Assembly (NCBI GenBank): GCA_035697485.1
Contig: DASSCU010000037.1
Location: 1 to 64,000 of the forward strand
Origin: Actinomycetota bacterium
Lineage (GTDB): Bacteria > Actinomycetota > UBA4738 > HRBIN12
Reading direction: 5' to 3'
Length of the DNA: 64,000 bases
Part shown: in pieces, positions 9,649 through 17,746 of the stretch
Numbering within the stretch: position 1 is the first letter of the stretch
How the letters are laid out: each line of letters opens with the position of its first letter
Program-made: the position numbers and the translations under genes
Notes under the pieces: model-generated
What the model was told of the DNA's origin: nothing
The model's database searches: none
What the model saw: the letters and a program-made list of their open reading frames with translations, nothing else

Positions 9649-10932
9649 GTGCTGAAGGCCTTCCTCAACGCGTTCCGGCTTCCGGATCTCCGCAACAAGA
9701 TCCTCTTCACGCTGTTCATCATCGCCATCTACCGGTTCGGCTCGTACGTGCCGGTGCCGGTCGTCGACTTCGGACCGATCCGCGACGCGATCGAGGCCGG
9801 CGAGGGCGGGTTCCTGCAGCTGATCAACCTGTTCTCGGGCGGGGCGCTCGGGCAGATGGCGGTCTTCGGGCTGGGCATCATGCCCTACATCACGAGCTCG
9901 ATCATCATGCAGCTGCTCACGGTCGTGATCCCCAAGCTGCAGGCGTTGCAGGACCAGGGTGAGGTCGGCGTCAAGAAGATCAACCAGTACACGCGTTACG
10001 TCACGGTCGTGCTGGCGGTCCTGCAGTCGACCGGCATCGTGTTCCTGTTCCACTCGGGCGGCACCGGTCTGCCCGACCCGTTCCCGCCCGAGACGTTCAC
10101 CGCCCCCAACATCGGGCTGATCGTGCTCACGCTCACCGCGGGCACGGCGATGATCATGTGGCTCGGGGAGCTGATCACGCAGCGCGGCGTCGGCAACGGC
10201 ATGTCGATCCTGATCTTCACGAGCGTGATCGCGTCGCTGCCGGGCGAGGGGAGCTCGATCCTGCGCCAGGGCGGCGCGTTCAAGTTCAGCGTGATCATGC
10301 TGATCGGCCTGGGCATCATCGTCGCCGTCGTCTTCATGGACCAGGGGCAGCGCCGCATCCCGATCCAGTACGCCAAGCGCATCGTGGGCCGCAAGATGAC
10401 GACCGGCGGCAGCACCTACCTGCCGCTCAAGGTGAACCAGGCGGGCGTGATCCCGATCATCTTCGCCACGTCGGTGATGTACATGCCGGTGCTGCTCGCG
10501 AGCATCGTGCCGTGGGAGGGGTTCCAGAACTTCGTCGACACGTACCTGAACGCCGGGAACCCGACCTACGTGTACATGATCGTGCTCGCGTCGATGATCG
10601 TGTTCTTCGCCTACTTCTACACGGCGATCCAGTTCGACCCGGTCAAGCAGGCGGACAACCTGCGCAAGCAGGGCGGCTTCATCCCCGGCATCCGCCCGGG
10701 CGGTCCCACGGCCACCTACCTCAACGACATCCTCGTGCGCATCACGCTGCCGGGCGCGCTCTTCCTCGCGGCGATCGCCCTGATCCCCACGATCGTCTTC
10801 AAGATCTGGGACTTCCAGCAGTTCCCGTTCGGCGGCACGTCGGTCCTGATCGCGGTCGGCGTCGCGCTCGAGACGATGAAGCAGATCGAGTCCCAGCTGC
10901 TGATGCGACACTACGAAGGCTTCCTGAAGTAG
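9649..10932 (+). CDS. secY: Protein translocase subunit SecY
   Basis: SecY (427 aa) is the ten-helix pore of the Sec translocon in the plasma membrane. The N terminus AFLNAFRLPDLRNKILFTL, the plug-region FSGGALGQMAVFGLGIMPYI, the cytosolic loop QAGVIPIIFATS and the end ESQLLMRHYEGFLK are all present. It starts with GTG and has no Shine-Dalgarno; a TACGAT hexamer ends 8 nt before the start, so a leaderless transcript from an internal promoter is possible in addition to read-through from rplO. Confidence 0.98.
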   Translation: MLKAFLNAFRLPDLRNKILFTLFIIAIYRFGSYVPVPVVDFGPIRDAIEAGEGGFLQLINLFSGGALGQMAVFGLGIMPYITSSIIMQLLTVVIPKLQALQDQGEVGVKKINQYTRYVTVVLAVLQSTGIVFLFHSGGTGLPDPFPPETFTAPNIGLIVLTLTAGTAMIMWLGELITQRGVGNGMSILIFTSVIASLPGEGSSILRQGGAFKFSVIMLIGLGIIVAVVFMDQGQRRIPIQYAKRIVGRKMTTGGSTYLPLKVNQAGVIPIIFATSVMYMPVLLASIVPWEGFQNFVDTYLNAGNPTYVYMIVLASMIVFFAYFYTAIQFDPVKQADNLRKQGGFIPGIRPGGPTATYLNDILVRITLPGALFLAAIALIPTIVFKIWDFQQFPFGGTSVLIAVGVALETMKQIESQLLMRHYEGFLK

Positions 10933-10938
10933 GCGCCG

Positions 10939-11589
10939 ATGCGGCTGGTGCTGCTCGGACCGCCGGGGGCCGGCAAGGGAACGCAGGCCCAGCTGTTGGT
11001 GGATCGCTTCGGCATCCCGCAGATCTCGACCGGTGACATCCTGCGCGAGCACGTGCAGCGTGGCTCGGGGCTCGGCATCCGGGCCCGGGCATTCATGGAC
11101 CGCGGCGAGTACGTCCCCGACGAGCTCGTCGTGCGCATGGTGATGGATCGCCTCGCCCAGCCCGACGCACGGCAGGGCTTCATCCTCGACGGGTTCCCGC
11201 GGACGGTGCCCCAGGCGGAGGCGCTCGAGAGCGCGCTCGAACAGACCGAGCAGCCGCTCTCGGCCGTGCTGAAGTTCGCGATCAGCGACGACATGGCCGT
11301 GCGGCGACTGTCCAACCGATGGACCTGCCCGGCGTGCAAGCGCACCTACAACATGGAGTTCAAGCCGCCGGCGAACGATCGGGTCTGCGACACCGACGCC
11401 ACCCCGCTGGAGCGGCGCTCCGACGACGACGAGCTCACCGTGCGCCGTCGCCTCGCCCTCTACCGGGAGCAGACGGCCCCGCTCGAGGCGTTCTATCGTG
11501 AGCGCAAGCTGCTCGTCGAGATCGACGCCGAGGTGCGAGAGGGTGCCGTCGCGGCCCGCACGTTCGAGGCGCTGGAGGACGTGACGTGA
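10939..11589 (+). CDS. adk: Adenylate kinase
   Basis: Adenylate kinase (216 aa) interconverts ATP, ADP and AMP in the cytosol. P-loop GPPGAGKGTQA at residues 7-17, the AMP-binding DGFPRT motif, and a long LID are present. The LID has CPAC, then C and an Asp sixteen and nineteen residues later, the Cys3-Asp zinc-like arrangement also known in Bacillus. It begins 6 nt after secY and its stop overlaps map. Confidence 0.98.
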   Translation: MRLVLLGPPGAGKGTQAQLLVDRFGIPQISTGDILREHVQRGSGLGIRARAFMDRGEYVPDELVVRMVMDRLAQPDARQGFILDGFPRTVPQAEALESALEQTEQPLSAVLKFAISDDMAVRRLSNRWTCPACKRTYNMEFKPPANDRVCDTDATPLERRSDDDELTVRRRLALYREQTAPLEAFYRERKLLVEIDAEVREGAVAARTFEALEDVT

Positions 11590-12347
11590 TCATCAGGAAG
11601 TCGCCCGAGGAGCTCGATCGCATGCGGCGGGCCGGCCGCATCGTGGCCGGCACGATCTCCTGCGTGCTCGAGGCGGTGCGCCCGGGGGCCACCACCGCCG
11701 ACCTCGACCGTGTGGCCGAGGCGTACATCCGCGAGCAGGGCGCGACGCCGTCGTTCCTCGGGTACCGGGGCACCTACCCGGCCACCATCTGCGCCTCGAT
11801 CGACGACGAGATCGTGCACGGCATCCCCTCGCCCGCCCGCCGGCTCGAGGAGGGACAGCTGCTCTCCCTCGACTTCGGAGCGATCTGGGAAGGGTTCCAC
11901 GCCGATTCGGCGGTCACCGTCGTCGTCGGGGGCGTCGCGCCGACCGAGGACGCCGCCCGGCTGGTGAAGACGACCGAGGAGGCCCTGTACGCGGGCATCG
12001 CCGCGGTGCAACCCGGCGGCCGGATCTCCGACATCGGCCACGCGATCGCGTCGGTCGCCGAGGCCGCGGGCCTGGGCATCGTGCGCGAGTACGGCGGCCA
12101 CGGCATCGGACGGTCGCTGCACGAGGATCCGTTCATCCAGAACTTCGGCCGTCCCGGGCGGGGCCCCGACCTGCGGCCCGGCCTGGTGATCGCGATCGAG
12201 CCGATGCTGATGCTCGGCGAGGAGCAGACCAAGGTGCTCGCCGACGAGTGGACGGTCGTCACGGCCGACGGCTCGCTGTCGGCGCACTTCGAGCACACCG
12301 TGGCGGTCACCGAGGACGGGCACCAGGTGCTCACGGCGCGCGGATGA
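11586..12347 (+). CDS. map: Methionine aminopeptidase, type I
   Basis: MetAP (253 aa) removes the initiator Met from nascent proteins. The metal ligands are recognisable in [17 protein letters not shown] (two Asp), [13 protein letters not shown] (His), AIEPMLMLG (Glu) and the final [14 protein letters not shown] (Glu). GTG start overlaps the adk stop. The secY-adk-map order is standard for the spc/alpha junction. Confidence 0.98.
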   Translation: MIIRKSPEELDRMRRAGRIVAGTISCVLEAVRPGATTADLDRVAEAYIREQGATPSFLGYRGTYPATICASIDDEIVHGIPSPARRLEEGQLLSLDFGAIWEGFHADSAVTVVVGGVAPTEDAARLVKTTEEALYAGIAAVQPGGRISDIGHAIASVAEAAGLGIVREYGGHGIGRSLHEDPFIQNFGRPGRGPDLRPGLVIAIEPMLMLGEEQTKVLADEWTVVTADGSLSAHFEHTVAVTEDGHQVLTARG

Positions 12348-12356
12348 GCCCGTTCG

Positions 12357-12386
12357 TGGACGTTCGCGCCGGGCGGCCCCTATACT
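12357..12386 (+). promoter_or_regulatory. Promoter for infA-rpmJ-rpsM-rpsK
   Basis: -35 TGGACG (12357-12362), 18-nt spacer, -10 TATACT (12381-12386). This starts a roughly 80-nt leader before infA. The leader can form a long-range stem GGGTGTTCG (12408-12416) with CGAGCACCC (12438-12446), nine pairs including one G-U. The promoter separates translation initiation factor 1 and the alpha operon from the spc genes. Confidence 0.7.
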
Positions 12387-12469
12387 GACCGTTCGCCCCC
12401 TCCCGGAGGGTGTTCGTGCACGTCCCGGGAGCCAGGGCGAGCACCCGTTCGAGAGGGAACAGCTGGAGC

Positions 12470-12688
12470 GTGCCGAAGAAAGACGCGATCGAGGTCGAGG
12501 GGACGGTCATCGAGCCGTTGCCCAACGCCATGTTCCGGGTGGAGCTCGAGAACGGACACAAGGTGTTGGCCCACATCTCCGGGAAGATGCGCATGCACTA
12601 CATCCGCATCCTGCCGGGCGATCGGGTCCTGGTGGAACTGTCGCCGTACGACCTCACCCGAGGCCGTGTGGTGTACCGCTACAAGTAG
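12470..12688 (+). CDS. infA: Translation initiation factor IF-1
   Basis: IF-1 (72 aa, exact family length) binds the 30S A site during initiation. [39 protein letters not shown] and the end [12 protein letters not shown] are canonical. GTG 12470 is preceded by GGAG four nt upstream. An in-frame extension reaching back to 12410 is non-homologous leader sequence and was excluded. Confidence 0.97.
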   Translation: MPKKDAIEVEGTVIEPLPNAMFRVELENGHKVLAHISGKMRMHYIRILPGDRVLVELSPYDLTRGRVVYRYK

Positions 12689-12735
12689 GAGATGGGTCCT
12701 CGAGGCGAGGACCGAGAAGCAGGAGATCTGAGCGG

Positions 12736-12849
12736 ATGAAGGTTCGGCCCAGCGTCAAGAAGATCTGCGACCGCTGCCGTGTGATCCGGCGCCGGGGCAA
12801 GATCCTCGTCATCTGCACGAACCCGCGGCACAAGCAGCGGCAGGGCTGA
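12736..12849 (+). CDS. rpmJ: 50S ribosomal protein L36
   Basis: L36, 37 aa: [16 protein letters not shown] at the start and [12 protein letters not shown] at the end. The C-x2-C-x12-C-x4-H zinc ribbon is complete, so this is the zinc-binding L36 form. It lies 47 bp after infA with GGAG upstream, and 21 bp before rpsM. Confidence 0.96.
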   Translation: MKVRPSVKKICDRCRVIRRRGKILVICTNPRHKQRQG

Positions 12850-12870
12850 GAAGGAAGAGGGGACCGTCCA

Positions 12871-13251
12871 GTGGCTCGTATCGCAGGCGTCGACCTTCCG
12901 CGCGACAAGCGGCTCGACATCGCGCTGACCTACATCTACGGCATCGGGACGCCGGGGGCCGAGGCCATCGTGTCGGGGGCCGGCGTCGAGGGCGCCACCA
13001 AGGTGCGCGACCTCTCCGAGGACGAGGTGCTGAAGATCCGCGCCTACATCGACGCGAACTTCAAGGTCGAGGGAGACCTGCGCCGCGAGGTGGCCCAGGA
13101 CATCAAGCGCAAGATCGAGATCGGCTGCTACCAGGGCATCCGACACCGCCGGGCGCTGCCGGTCCGCGGTCAGCGCACGCACACGAACGCCCGTACGCGC
13201 AAGGGTCCGAAGAAGGCGATCGCCGGCAAGAAGAAGGCGACCAAGAAGTAG
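12871..13251 (+). CDS. rpsM: 30S ribosomal protein S13
   Basis: S13 (126 aa) of the 30S head, contacting P-site tRNA and L5. [20 protein letters not shown] and [20 protein letters not shown] are diagnostic; the C terminus is a Lys-rich tail. GTG start behind GGAAGAGGGG. Confidence 0.98.
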   Translation: MARIAGVDLPRDKRLDIALTYIYGIGTPGAEAIVSGAGVEGATKVRDLSEDEVLKIRAYIDANFKVEGDLRREVAQDIKRKIEIGCYQGIRHRRALPVRGQRTHTNARTRKGPKKAIAGKKKATKK

Positions 13252-13276
13252 CGAGACGCGAGGGAGCTGCACACGC

Positions 13277-13669
13277 ATGGCGAAGCCCAAGGCCAAGAAG
13301 ACCAAGCGCCGCGAGAAGAAGCACGTCGTCCACGGCCAGGCCCACATCAAGTCGACGTTCAACAACACGATCGTCACGATCACCGACCTGCAGGGCAACA
13401 CCGTGTCCTGGGCGAGCGCCGGCAACGTGGGCTTCAAGGGCTCGCGCAAGTCGACGCCGTTCGCCGCGCAGCTGGCCGCCGAGAAGGCAGCGCGCGCCGC
13501 GCAGGAGCACGGGTTGCAGAAGGTCGACGTGTTCGTGAAGGGCCCGGGTTCGGGCCGAGAGACCGCGATCCGATCGCTCGCCGCCGCGGGCCTCGAGGTC
13601 ACGGGGATCCAGGATGTGACGCCGGTACCGCACAACGGTTGCCGGCCGCGCAAGCGCCGCCGGGTCTGA
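13277..13669 (+). CDS. rpsK: 30S ribosomal protein S11
   Basis: S11 (130 aa) of the 30S platform. [29 protein letters not shown] and the end [15 protein letters not shown] are canonical. In most actinobacteria rpsD (S4) follows; here no S4 gene is present and a 90-bp spacer leads to rpoA. Confidence 0.98.
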   Translation: MAKPKAKKTKRREKKHVVHGQAHIKSTFNNTIVTITDLQGNTVSWASAGNVGFKGSRKSTPFAAQLAAEKAARAAQEHGLQKVDVFVKGPGSGRETAIRSLAAAGLEVTGIQDVTPVPHNGCRPRKRRRV

Positions 13670-13683
13670 CCCGGGGGCGCATC

Positions 13684-13705
13684 CCCGCGGAGCACGTTCC
13701 GCGGG
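13684..13705 (+). promoter_or_regulatory. Hairpin between rpsK and rpoA
   Basis: Perfect 8-bp stem CCCGCGGA (13684-13691) and TCCGCGGG (13698-13705) with the loop GCACGT. There is no T-run, so it is not a standard intrinsic terminator. It occupies the place where rpsD would normally be, and may stabilise or partly attenuate the transcript between rpsK and rpoA. Confidence 0.6.
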
Positions 13706-13759
13706 ACAGACGACGCGGGGTAGGAATGGTTGATCCCCCGCCGAAGGAGGAACCACCGC

Positions 13760-14689
13760 ATGTTCACCGTCGCGAGACCTCAGATCTCCGAAGAGGTCGT
13801 CTCGCCGACCCGCTCCCGGTTCGCGATCGAGCCGCTCGAGCCCGGGTTCGGCTACACCGTCGGCAACTCGCTCCGCCGCACGCTGCTCTCCTCGATCCCC
13901 GGCGCCGCCATCTCGTCGGTCCGCATCGACGGGGTGCTCCACGAGTTCTCGACGATCCCCAAGGTGACCGAGGATGTCACCGACATCATCCTGAACCTGA
14001 AGGAGCTGGTCGCCCGCTCCGAGCTCGAGGAGCCGACCACGGTCTACCTGAAGGCGAAGGGGCCGGCCGAGGTCACCGCCGGCGACATCGCGCCACCCGC
14101 GGGCGTCGAGATCCTCAACCCCGACCTGCACCTCGCCACGCTCGGCAAGGGCGCGAGCCTCGAGATGGAGATGACGGTCGAGCGCGGGGTCGGCTACCGC
14201 ATGGCCGATAAGAACAAGAAGCCCCGCGACCCGATCGGCGTGATCCCGGTCGACTCGATCTTCTCGCCGGTGCGCAAGGTGAGCTACACGGTGGAGAACA
14301 CCCGCGTGGAGCAGATGACCGACCGCGACCGCCTGATCCTCGACGTGGAGACCGAAGGCTCGGTCACGCCGCGCGAGGCCGTGGCGTCGGCCGGTGGCAC
14401 GCTGCTCGAGCTGGTCACGCTCTTCAGCGAGCTGGCCGAGGCGGCGAGCGTCACCGTCGGCCCCGCCGAAGACGACGAGGTGCCCGGCGACTACGCGATC
14501 ACGATCGAGGAGCTCAACCTGTCGGTGCGCTCCTACAACTGCCTGAAGCGCGAGGGCATCAACACGGTCGGCGACGTGATCCTCAAGAGCGAGTCCGAGC
14601 TCATGGACATCCGGAACTTCGGCCAGAAGTCGATCGACGAGGTGAAGGCCAAGCTCGAGGAGCTGGGTCTCGGACTGCGGGAGGAGTAA
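13760..14689 (+). CDS. rpoA: RNA polymerase alpha subunit
   Basis: RpoA (309 aa) nucleates RNA polymerase assembly and contacts UP elements and activators through its C-terminal domain. N-terminal dimerisation motif [21 protein letters not shown]-terminal helix-hairpin-helix region [20 protein letters not shown] and [23 protein letters not shown] 13760 follows a perfect AAGGAGG (13744-13750), which decides this start over an in-frame codon at 13730. Confidence 0.98.
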   Translation: MFTVARPQISEEVVSPTRSRFAIEPLEPGFGYTVGNSLRRTLLSSIPGAAISSVRIDGVLHEFSTIPKVTEDVTDIILNLKELVARSELEEPTTVYLKAKGPAEVTAGDIAPPAGVEILNPDLHLATLGKGASLEMEMTVERGVGYRMADKNKKPRDPIGVIPVDSIFSPVRKVSYTVENTRVEQMTDRDRLILDVETEGSVTPREAVASAGGTLLELVTLFSELAEAASVTVGPAEDDEVPGDYAITIEELNLSVRSYNCLKREGINTVGDVILKSESELMDIRNFGQKSIDEVKAKLEELGLGLREE

Positions 14690-14692
14690 CCG

Positions 14693-15055
14693 GTGCCCAA
14701 GCCCAAGAAGGGCCCTCGCCTCGGCTCGAACCCGGGCCATCAGCGCCTGCTGCTCTCCACGCTGGCGGCACAGCTCTTCACGCACGAGGCGATCGACACC
14801 ACCGAGGCCAAGGCCAAGGCGCTCCGTCCCTACGCCGAGAAGCTGATCACGAAGGCGAAGAAGGGCGACCTGGCGGCCCGTCGCGACGTGCTCAAGGACA
14901 TCCCCGATCGCGACGTCGTCGCGCGCCTGTTCCACGAGATCGGGCCGCGATTCGAGGACCGCAACGGCGGGTACACGCGCATCCTGAAGCTGGGCCCCCG
15001 CAAGGGCGACGCCGCCCCGATGGCGCGCATCGAGCTGGTGGAGCGCGGCGACTGA
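14693..15055 (+). CDS. rplQ: 50S ribosomal protein L17
   Basis: L17 (120 aa). [20 protein letters not shown] and the C-terminal [21 protein letters not shown] are diagnostic. GTG start 3 nt after rpoA. Transcription of the alpha operon probably ends at the strong hairpin 30 bp downstream. Confidence 0.97.
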   Translation: MPKPKKGPRLGSNPGHQRLLLSTLAAQLFTHEAIDTTEAKAKALRPYAEKLITKAKKGDLAARRDVLKDIPDRDVVARLFHEIGPRFEDRNGGYTRILKLGPRKGDAAPMARIELVERGD

Positions 15056-15084
15056 CCGGCGTCTCTGGGTGACCGACGCTGCGA

Positions 15085-15113
15085 TGAGGCCGGGGCATCG
15101 AGCCCCGGCCTCA
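15085..15113. terminator. Bidirectional terminator-like hairpin after rplQ
   Basis: Perfect 12-bp GC-rich stem with an ATCGA loop: TGAGGCCGGGGC (15085-15096) pairs with GCCCCGGCCTCA (15102-15113). It lies between convergent rplQ and the cupredoxin gene and has no T-run on either side, the common form in high-GC actinobacteria. Confidence 0.8.
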
Positions 15114-15127
15114 CGCGTTCCACCGAT

Positions 15128-15646
15128 CTACTCGACGGTGAATCCCGTGCGCATGCCCTCGGCGTAGTGCGCCTCGAGCGTGCCGTCGGGCTCCTCCTGC
15201 AGGATGTTGCAGATGAGCACGTACGAGCCGGCCTCGAGATCGACCGTCAGCGTCGGCGTCTCGCCGACGGGGATGTCTTCGATCTCGTCGACGACCTCCA
15301 TGCCCTCGCCGGTCTCCTCCACGGCCCCGTCCTTGTCGGTCGGAAGGTCGGTGGGCGCGAGATCGGTCATGATCACGACGAACTCGTGCACGTCGTCGGG
15401 CCCGTCGTTCGTGACGTCGAACGTCACGGACCCGGCCGGAACCGACGCCGGGTCGGCGGACACCGCGAACTCCTCCAACGTGACGGCGACCGTCGAGGCG
15501 CCGCCCTCGGTCGCGGTCTCGGTCGCGGTCGCGGTGTCGCCTCCGGTGTCGCCGTCCTCGTCGCCACCGCACGCCGGCAGCAGCACCAACGCCATCACCG
15601 CGACCGCCCCGACGGCGATCGCGCGTGGCACGTTCCTCGGACGCAT
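15128..15646 (-). CDS. Cupredoxin-domain lipoprotein
   Basis: Secreted lipoprotein of 172 aa. Residues 1-25 are a signal peptide ending in the lipobox LLPAC (lipidated Cys26). A short Thr/Ala/Asp-rich linker follows, then a cupredoxin-like beta domain. Type-1 copper ligands are all recognisable: His87 in VHEF, Cys146 in VLICN, His160 in EAHY and Met165 in EGM. The protein is therefore probably a membrane-anchored copper electron carrier on the outer face; its partner is unknown. RBS GGAGGGAGGGG lies just upstream of ATG. It is convergent with rplQ and divergent from truA. Confidence 0.82.
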   Translation of the reverse strand: MRPRNVPRAIAVGAVAVMALVLLPACGGDEDGDTGGDTATATETATEGGASTVAVTLEEFAVSADPASVPAGSVTFDVTNDGPDDVHEFVVIMTDLAPTDLPTDKDGAVEETGEGMEVVDEIEDIPVGETPTLTVDLEAGSYVLICNILQEEPDGTLEAHYAEGMRTGFTVE

Positions 15647-15751
15647 GAGCCCCTCCCTCCGGTCCCGATGGGACCTCTCCGTTGGAGCCTCTGCCGGCCC
15701 GACGGCTCGCGCACGGGCCGTTCGACCCCTGCCGGCAGGGCCGCCTTGGAC

Positions 15752-15757
15752 GATACT
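15752..15757 (+). promoter_or_regulatory. -10 box for leaderless truA
   Basis: GATACT ends 7 nt before the truA ATG and no Shine-Dalgarno is present, the spacing expected for a leaderless transcript. A perfect 14-bp palindrome CCCTGCCGGCAGGG (15727-15740) lies just upstream and could be an operator. Confidence 0.55.
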
Positions 15758-15764
15758 CCCGACG

Positions 15765-16544
15765 ATGGATGAGCGGGTGATCCGGATGCTGCTGGCCTAC
15801 GACGGCACCGGCTTCCGCGGGTGGGCGGCCCAGCGCGACCGCTCGATCAGGACGGTCGAGGGATGCCTCGTCGATGCGCTGACCCCGGTGCTGGGGGAAG
15901 CGGTGAGGCTCTCGGTGGCCGGGCGGACCGACGCAGGGGTCCACGCGCGCGGGCAGGTCGCATCGTTCCTCACCGCCTCGCCGCGTGCGACCCGCGCGAT
16001 CCGCGACGCGGTCAACGGGCGACTCGCGCCGGAGGTCGTGGCGCTCTCGGTCGACGAGGCGGCCGACGGCTTCGACGCTCGGTTCTCCGCGACCGCCCGC
16101 GAGTACCGCTATCGCGTCGACGTCGGGCAGCTGCCCGACCCGTTCGCGGCCCGCTACGTCTGGCATCACCCGTGCACGCCCGACGTTCGCGGGATGCGGG
16201 CGGCGGCCCGTCACCTCGTGGGGGAGCGGGACTTCAGCTCGTTCTGCCGGCATCCCGGTCCGGGCAGGTCGACCGTGCGCCATCTGCAGCTGGTGAGGGT
16301 CACGCTGCGTGGCGACCGGCTCGAGGTCGGGTTCCGCGCGAACGCGTTCCTGCATCAGATGGTCCGCGCGCTCACCGGGATCCTCATCGCGGTCGGCGAG
16401 GGGAAGGTCGACCCCGACGCCGTGCCCGCGATCCTCGAGGCCCGGGACCGCGCTGCGGCCCGCCAGATCGCTCCGCCGAACGGCCTGACGCTCGAACGCG
16501 TCGTGTACGGGCGCCGTCGCTCGTCCGACGCCGCCGAGCTTTGA
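15765..16544 (+). CDS. truA: tRNA pseudouridine(38-40) synthase
   Basis: TruA (259 aa) isomerises U38-U40 in the anticodon stem of many tRNAs. The catalytic Asp56 lies in AGRTDAGVHA; YRYRVDVGQLPDPF and ANAFLHQMVRALTGIL are typical. ATG 15765 gives the family N terminus RMLLAYDGTGFRGWA. It lies between rplQ and rplM as in many actinobacteria. The rplM promoter overlaps its stop codon. Confidence 0.96.
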   Translation: MDERVIRMLLAYDGTGFRGWAAQRDRSIRTVEGCLVDALTPVLGEAVRLSVAGRTDAGVHARGQVASFLTASPRATRAIRDAVNGRLAPEVVALSVDEAADGFDARFSATAREYRYRVDVGQLPDPFAARYVWHHPCTPDVRGMRAAARHLVGERDFSSFCRHPGPGRSTVRHLQLVRVTLRGDRLEVGFRANAFLHQMVRALTGILIAVGEGKVDPDAVPAILEARDRAAARQIAPPNGLTLERVVYGRRRSSDAAEL

Positions 16545-16570
16545 CGCCCGCCTGATCACCCAGGTAGTCT
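16541..16570 (+). promoter_or_regulatory. Promoter of rplM-rpsI
   Basis: -35 TTGACG (16541-16546), 18-nt spacer, -10 TAGTCT (16565-16570): the best sigma-A match in the window. The -35 box overlaps the truA stop. Predicted start of transcription is near 16577. Confidence 0.8.
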
Positions 16571-16577
16571 GGTGCGT

Positions 16578-16599
16578 CGGCCGGGAGCCTTCCTGGCCG
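16578..16599 (+). promoter_or_regulatory. Leader hairpin before rplM
   Basis: CGGCCGGGA (16578-16586) pairs with TCCTGGCCG (16591-16599), nine pairs with one G-U, around the loop GCCT. It starts at the predicted transcript 5' end and stops 13 nt before the ATG. An L13 autoregulatory site, as known for the E. coli rplM-rpsI operon, is possible. Confidence 0.5.
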
Positions 16600-16612
16600 A
16601 TCTCCACGTCCT

Positions 16613-17290
16613 ATGAAGACCTACTCTCCGAAGCCTGAGCACATCGAGCGCCGCTGGTACGTCATCGACGCCAGCGACAAGGTGCTGGGGCGCGTCGCGT
16701 CCGAGGCCGCGGCACTGTTGCGCGGCAAGCACAAGCCGATCTTCGCGCCGCACATGGACACCGGCGATCATGTGATCATCGTGAACGCCGACAAGATCGT
16801 GCTCACGGGCGGCAAGGAGACGAAGAAGTTCGCCTACCGTCACTCGGGCTACCCGGGGGGCATCACCGCCACCCGCTACGACGAGCTGATGAGCACGCGG
16901 CCGGTGTTCGCCGTGGAGAAGGCCGTCAAGGGCATGCTGCCGAAGAACCGTCTCGGCCGGTCGATGATCCGCAAGCTGCACGTCGTGGGCGGAGCGGAGC
17001 ACCCGCACGCCGCCCAGCAGCCGGTCGACTACACGCTCGGCCAGCCCCCGATGTGGGAAGGCCTGCCCACCCCGAAGCCCGTCACGGAGCTGAAGACCCG
17101 CCATCTGACGTCGGGCGACCGGGTCGAGGCGGACGAGCCGGCAGCCGAGGAGCCCGCTGCCGAGAAGGCGGCGGCCACGAAGAAGGCGTCGGCCAAACCT
17201 GCGGCCGAGAAGACCACCGCCAAGAAGACGACGGCGAAGAAGACCGCGAAGAAGCCGGCGAAGGAATCGGCCGACACCACCGAGGAGTGA
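16613..17290 (+). CDS. rplM: 50S ribosomal protein L13 with a Lys/Ala-rich C-terminal extension
   Basis: L13, an early 50S assembly protein. Residues 1-145 are canonical ([40 protein letters not shown]). The usual length is about 147 aa but this protein has 225: from about residue 160 it continues as an alternating acidic then basic tail rich in AKKT and AAEK repeats, like histone-H1 or HU tails of actinobacteria. The extension is in frame with the stop at 17288-17290. It lies 4 nt before rpsI in one operon. Confidence 0.96.
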   Translation: MKTYSPKPEHIERRWYVIDASDKVLGRVASEAAALLRGKHKPIFAPHMDTGDHVIIVNADKIVLTGGKETKKFAYRHSGYPGGITATRYDELMSTRPVFAVEKAVKGMLPKNRLGRSMIRKLHVVGGAEHPHAAQQPVDYTLGQPPMWEGLPTPKPVTELKTRHLTSGDRVEADEPAAEEPAAEKAAATKKASAKPAAEKTTAKKTTAKKTAKKPAKESADTTEE

Positions 17291-17294
17291 GCAC

Positions 17295-17693
17295 GTGGCA
17301 GCAGTGACCCCCGTGAAGATCAACACCGGCCGCCGCAAGGAGGCCGTGGCGCGGGTGCGCCTCGTGCCGGGCGCGGGCGAGTTCGACATCAACGGCCGCA
17401 GCCTCGAGGAGTATTTCCCGACCCGCGTGCATCGCATGGTGGCGGTGTCGCCGCTGCGCGTCTGCGGGCGCGAGAAGGACTACGACGTGATCGCGACGAT
17501 CCGAGGCGGTGGCGTCAGCGGGCAGGCGGGTGCGATCCGTCTCGGCATCGCCCGCGCGCTGATCGAGCTCGATCCGGAGCTGCGCGGCCAGATGAAGGCC
17601 GAGGGCTACCTCACACGCGACGCCCGGGAGAAGGAACGTCGCAAGTACGGGCTCAAGAAGGCCCGCAAGGCGCCCCAGTACTCGAAGCGCTGA
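17295..17693 (+). CDS. rpsI: 30S ribosomal protein S9
   Basis: S9 (132 aa); its C-terminal tail reaches the P site. [16 protein letters not shown] and the end [16 protein letters not shown] are diagnostic. GTG start 4 nt after rplM. Confidence 0.97.
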   Translation: MAAVTPVKINTGRRKEAVARVRLVPGAGEFDINGRSLEEYFPTRVHRMVAVSPLRVCGREKDYDVIATIRGGGVSGQAGAIRLGIARALIELDPELRGQMKAEGYLTRDAREKERRKYGLKKARKAPQYSKR

Positions 17694-17746
17694 TCCTCCG
17701 AGCGCTTCGGGCCTCACCCGGAGCAGACGCAAGGGCGGAGAGCGCG

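Noticed and set aside
13103-14935. 610-codon minus-strand frame opposite rpsM, rpsK and rpoA
   Set aside because: Antisense shadow; composition is His/Arg/Val-rich and it crosses several certain genes.
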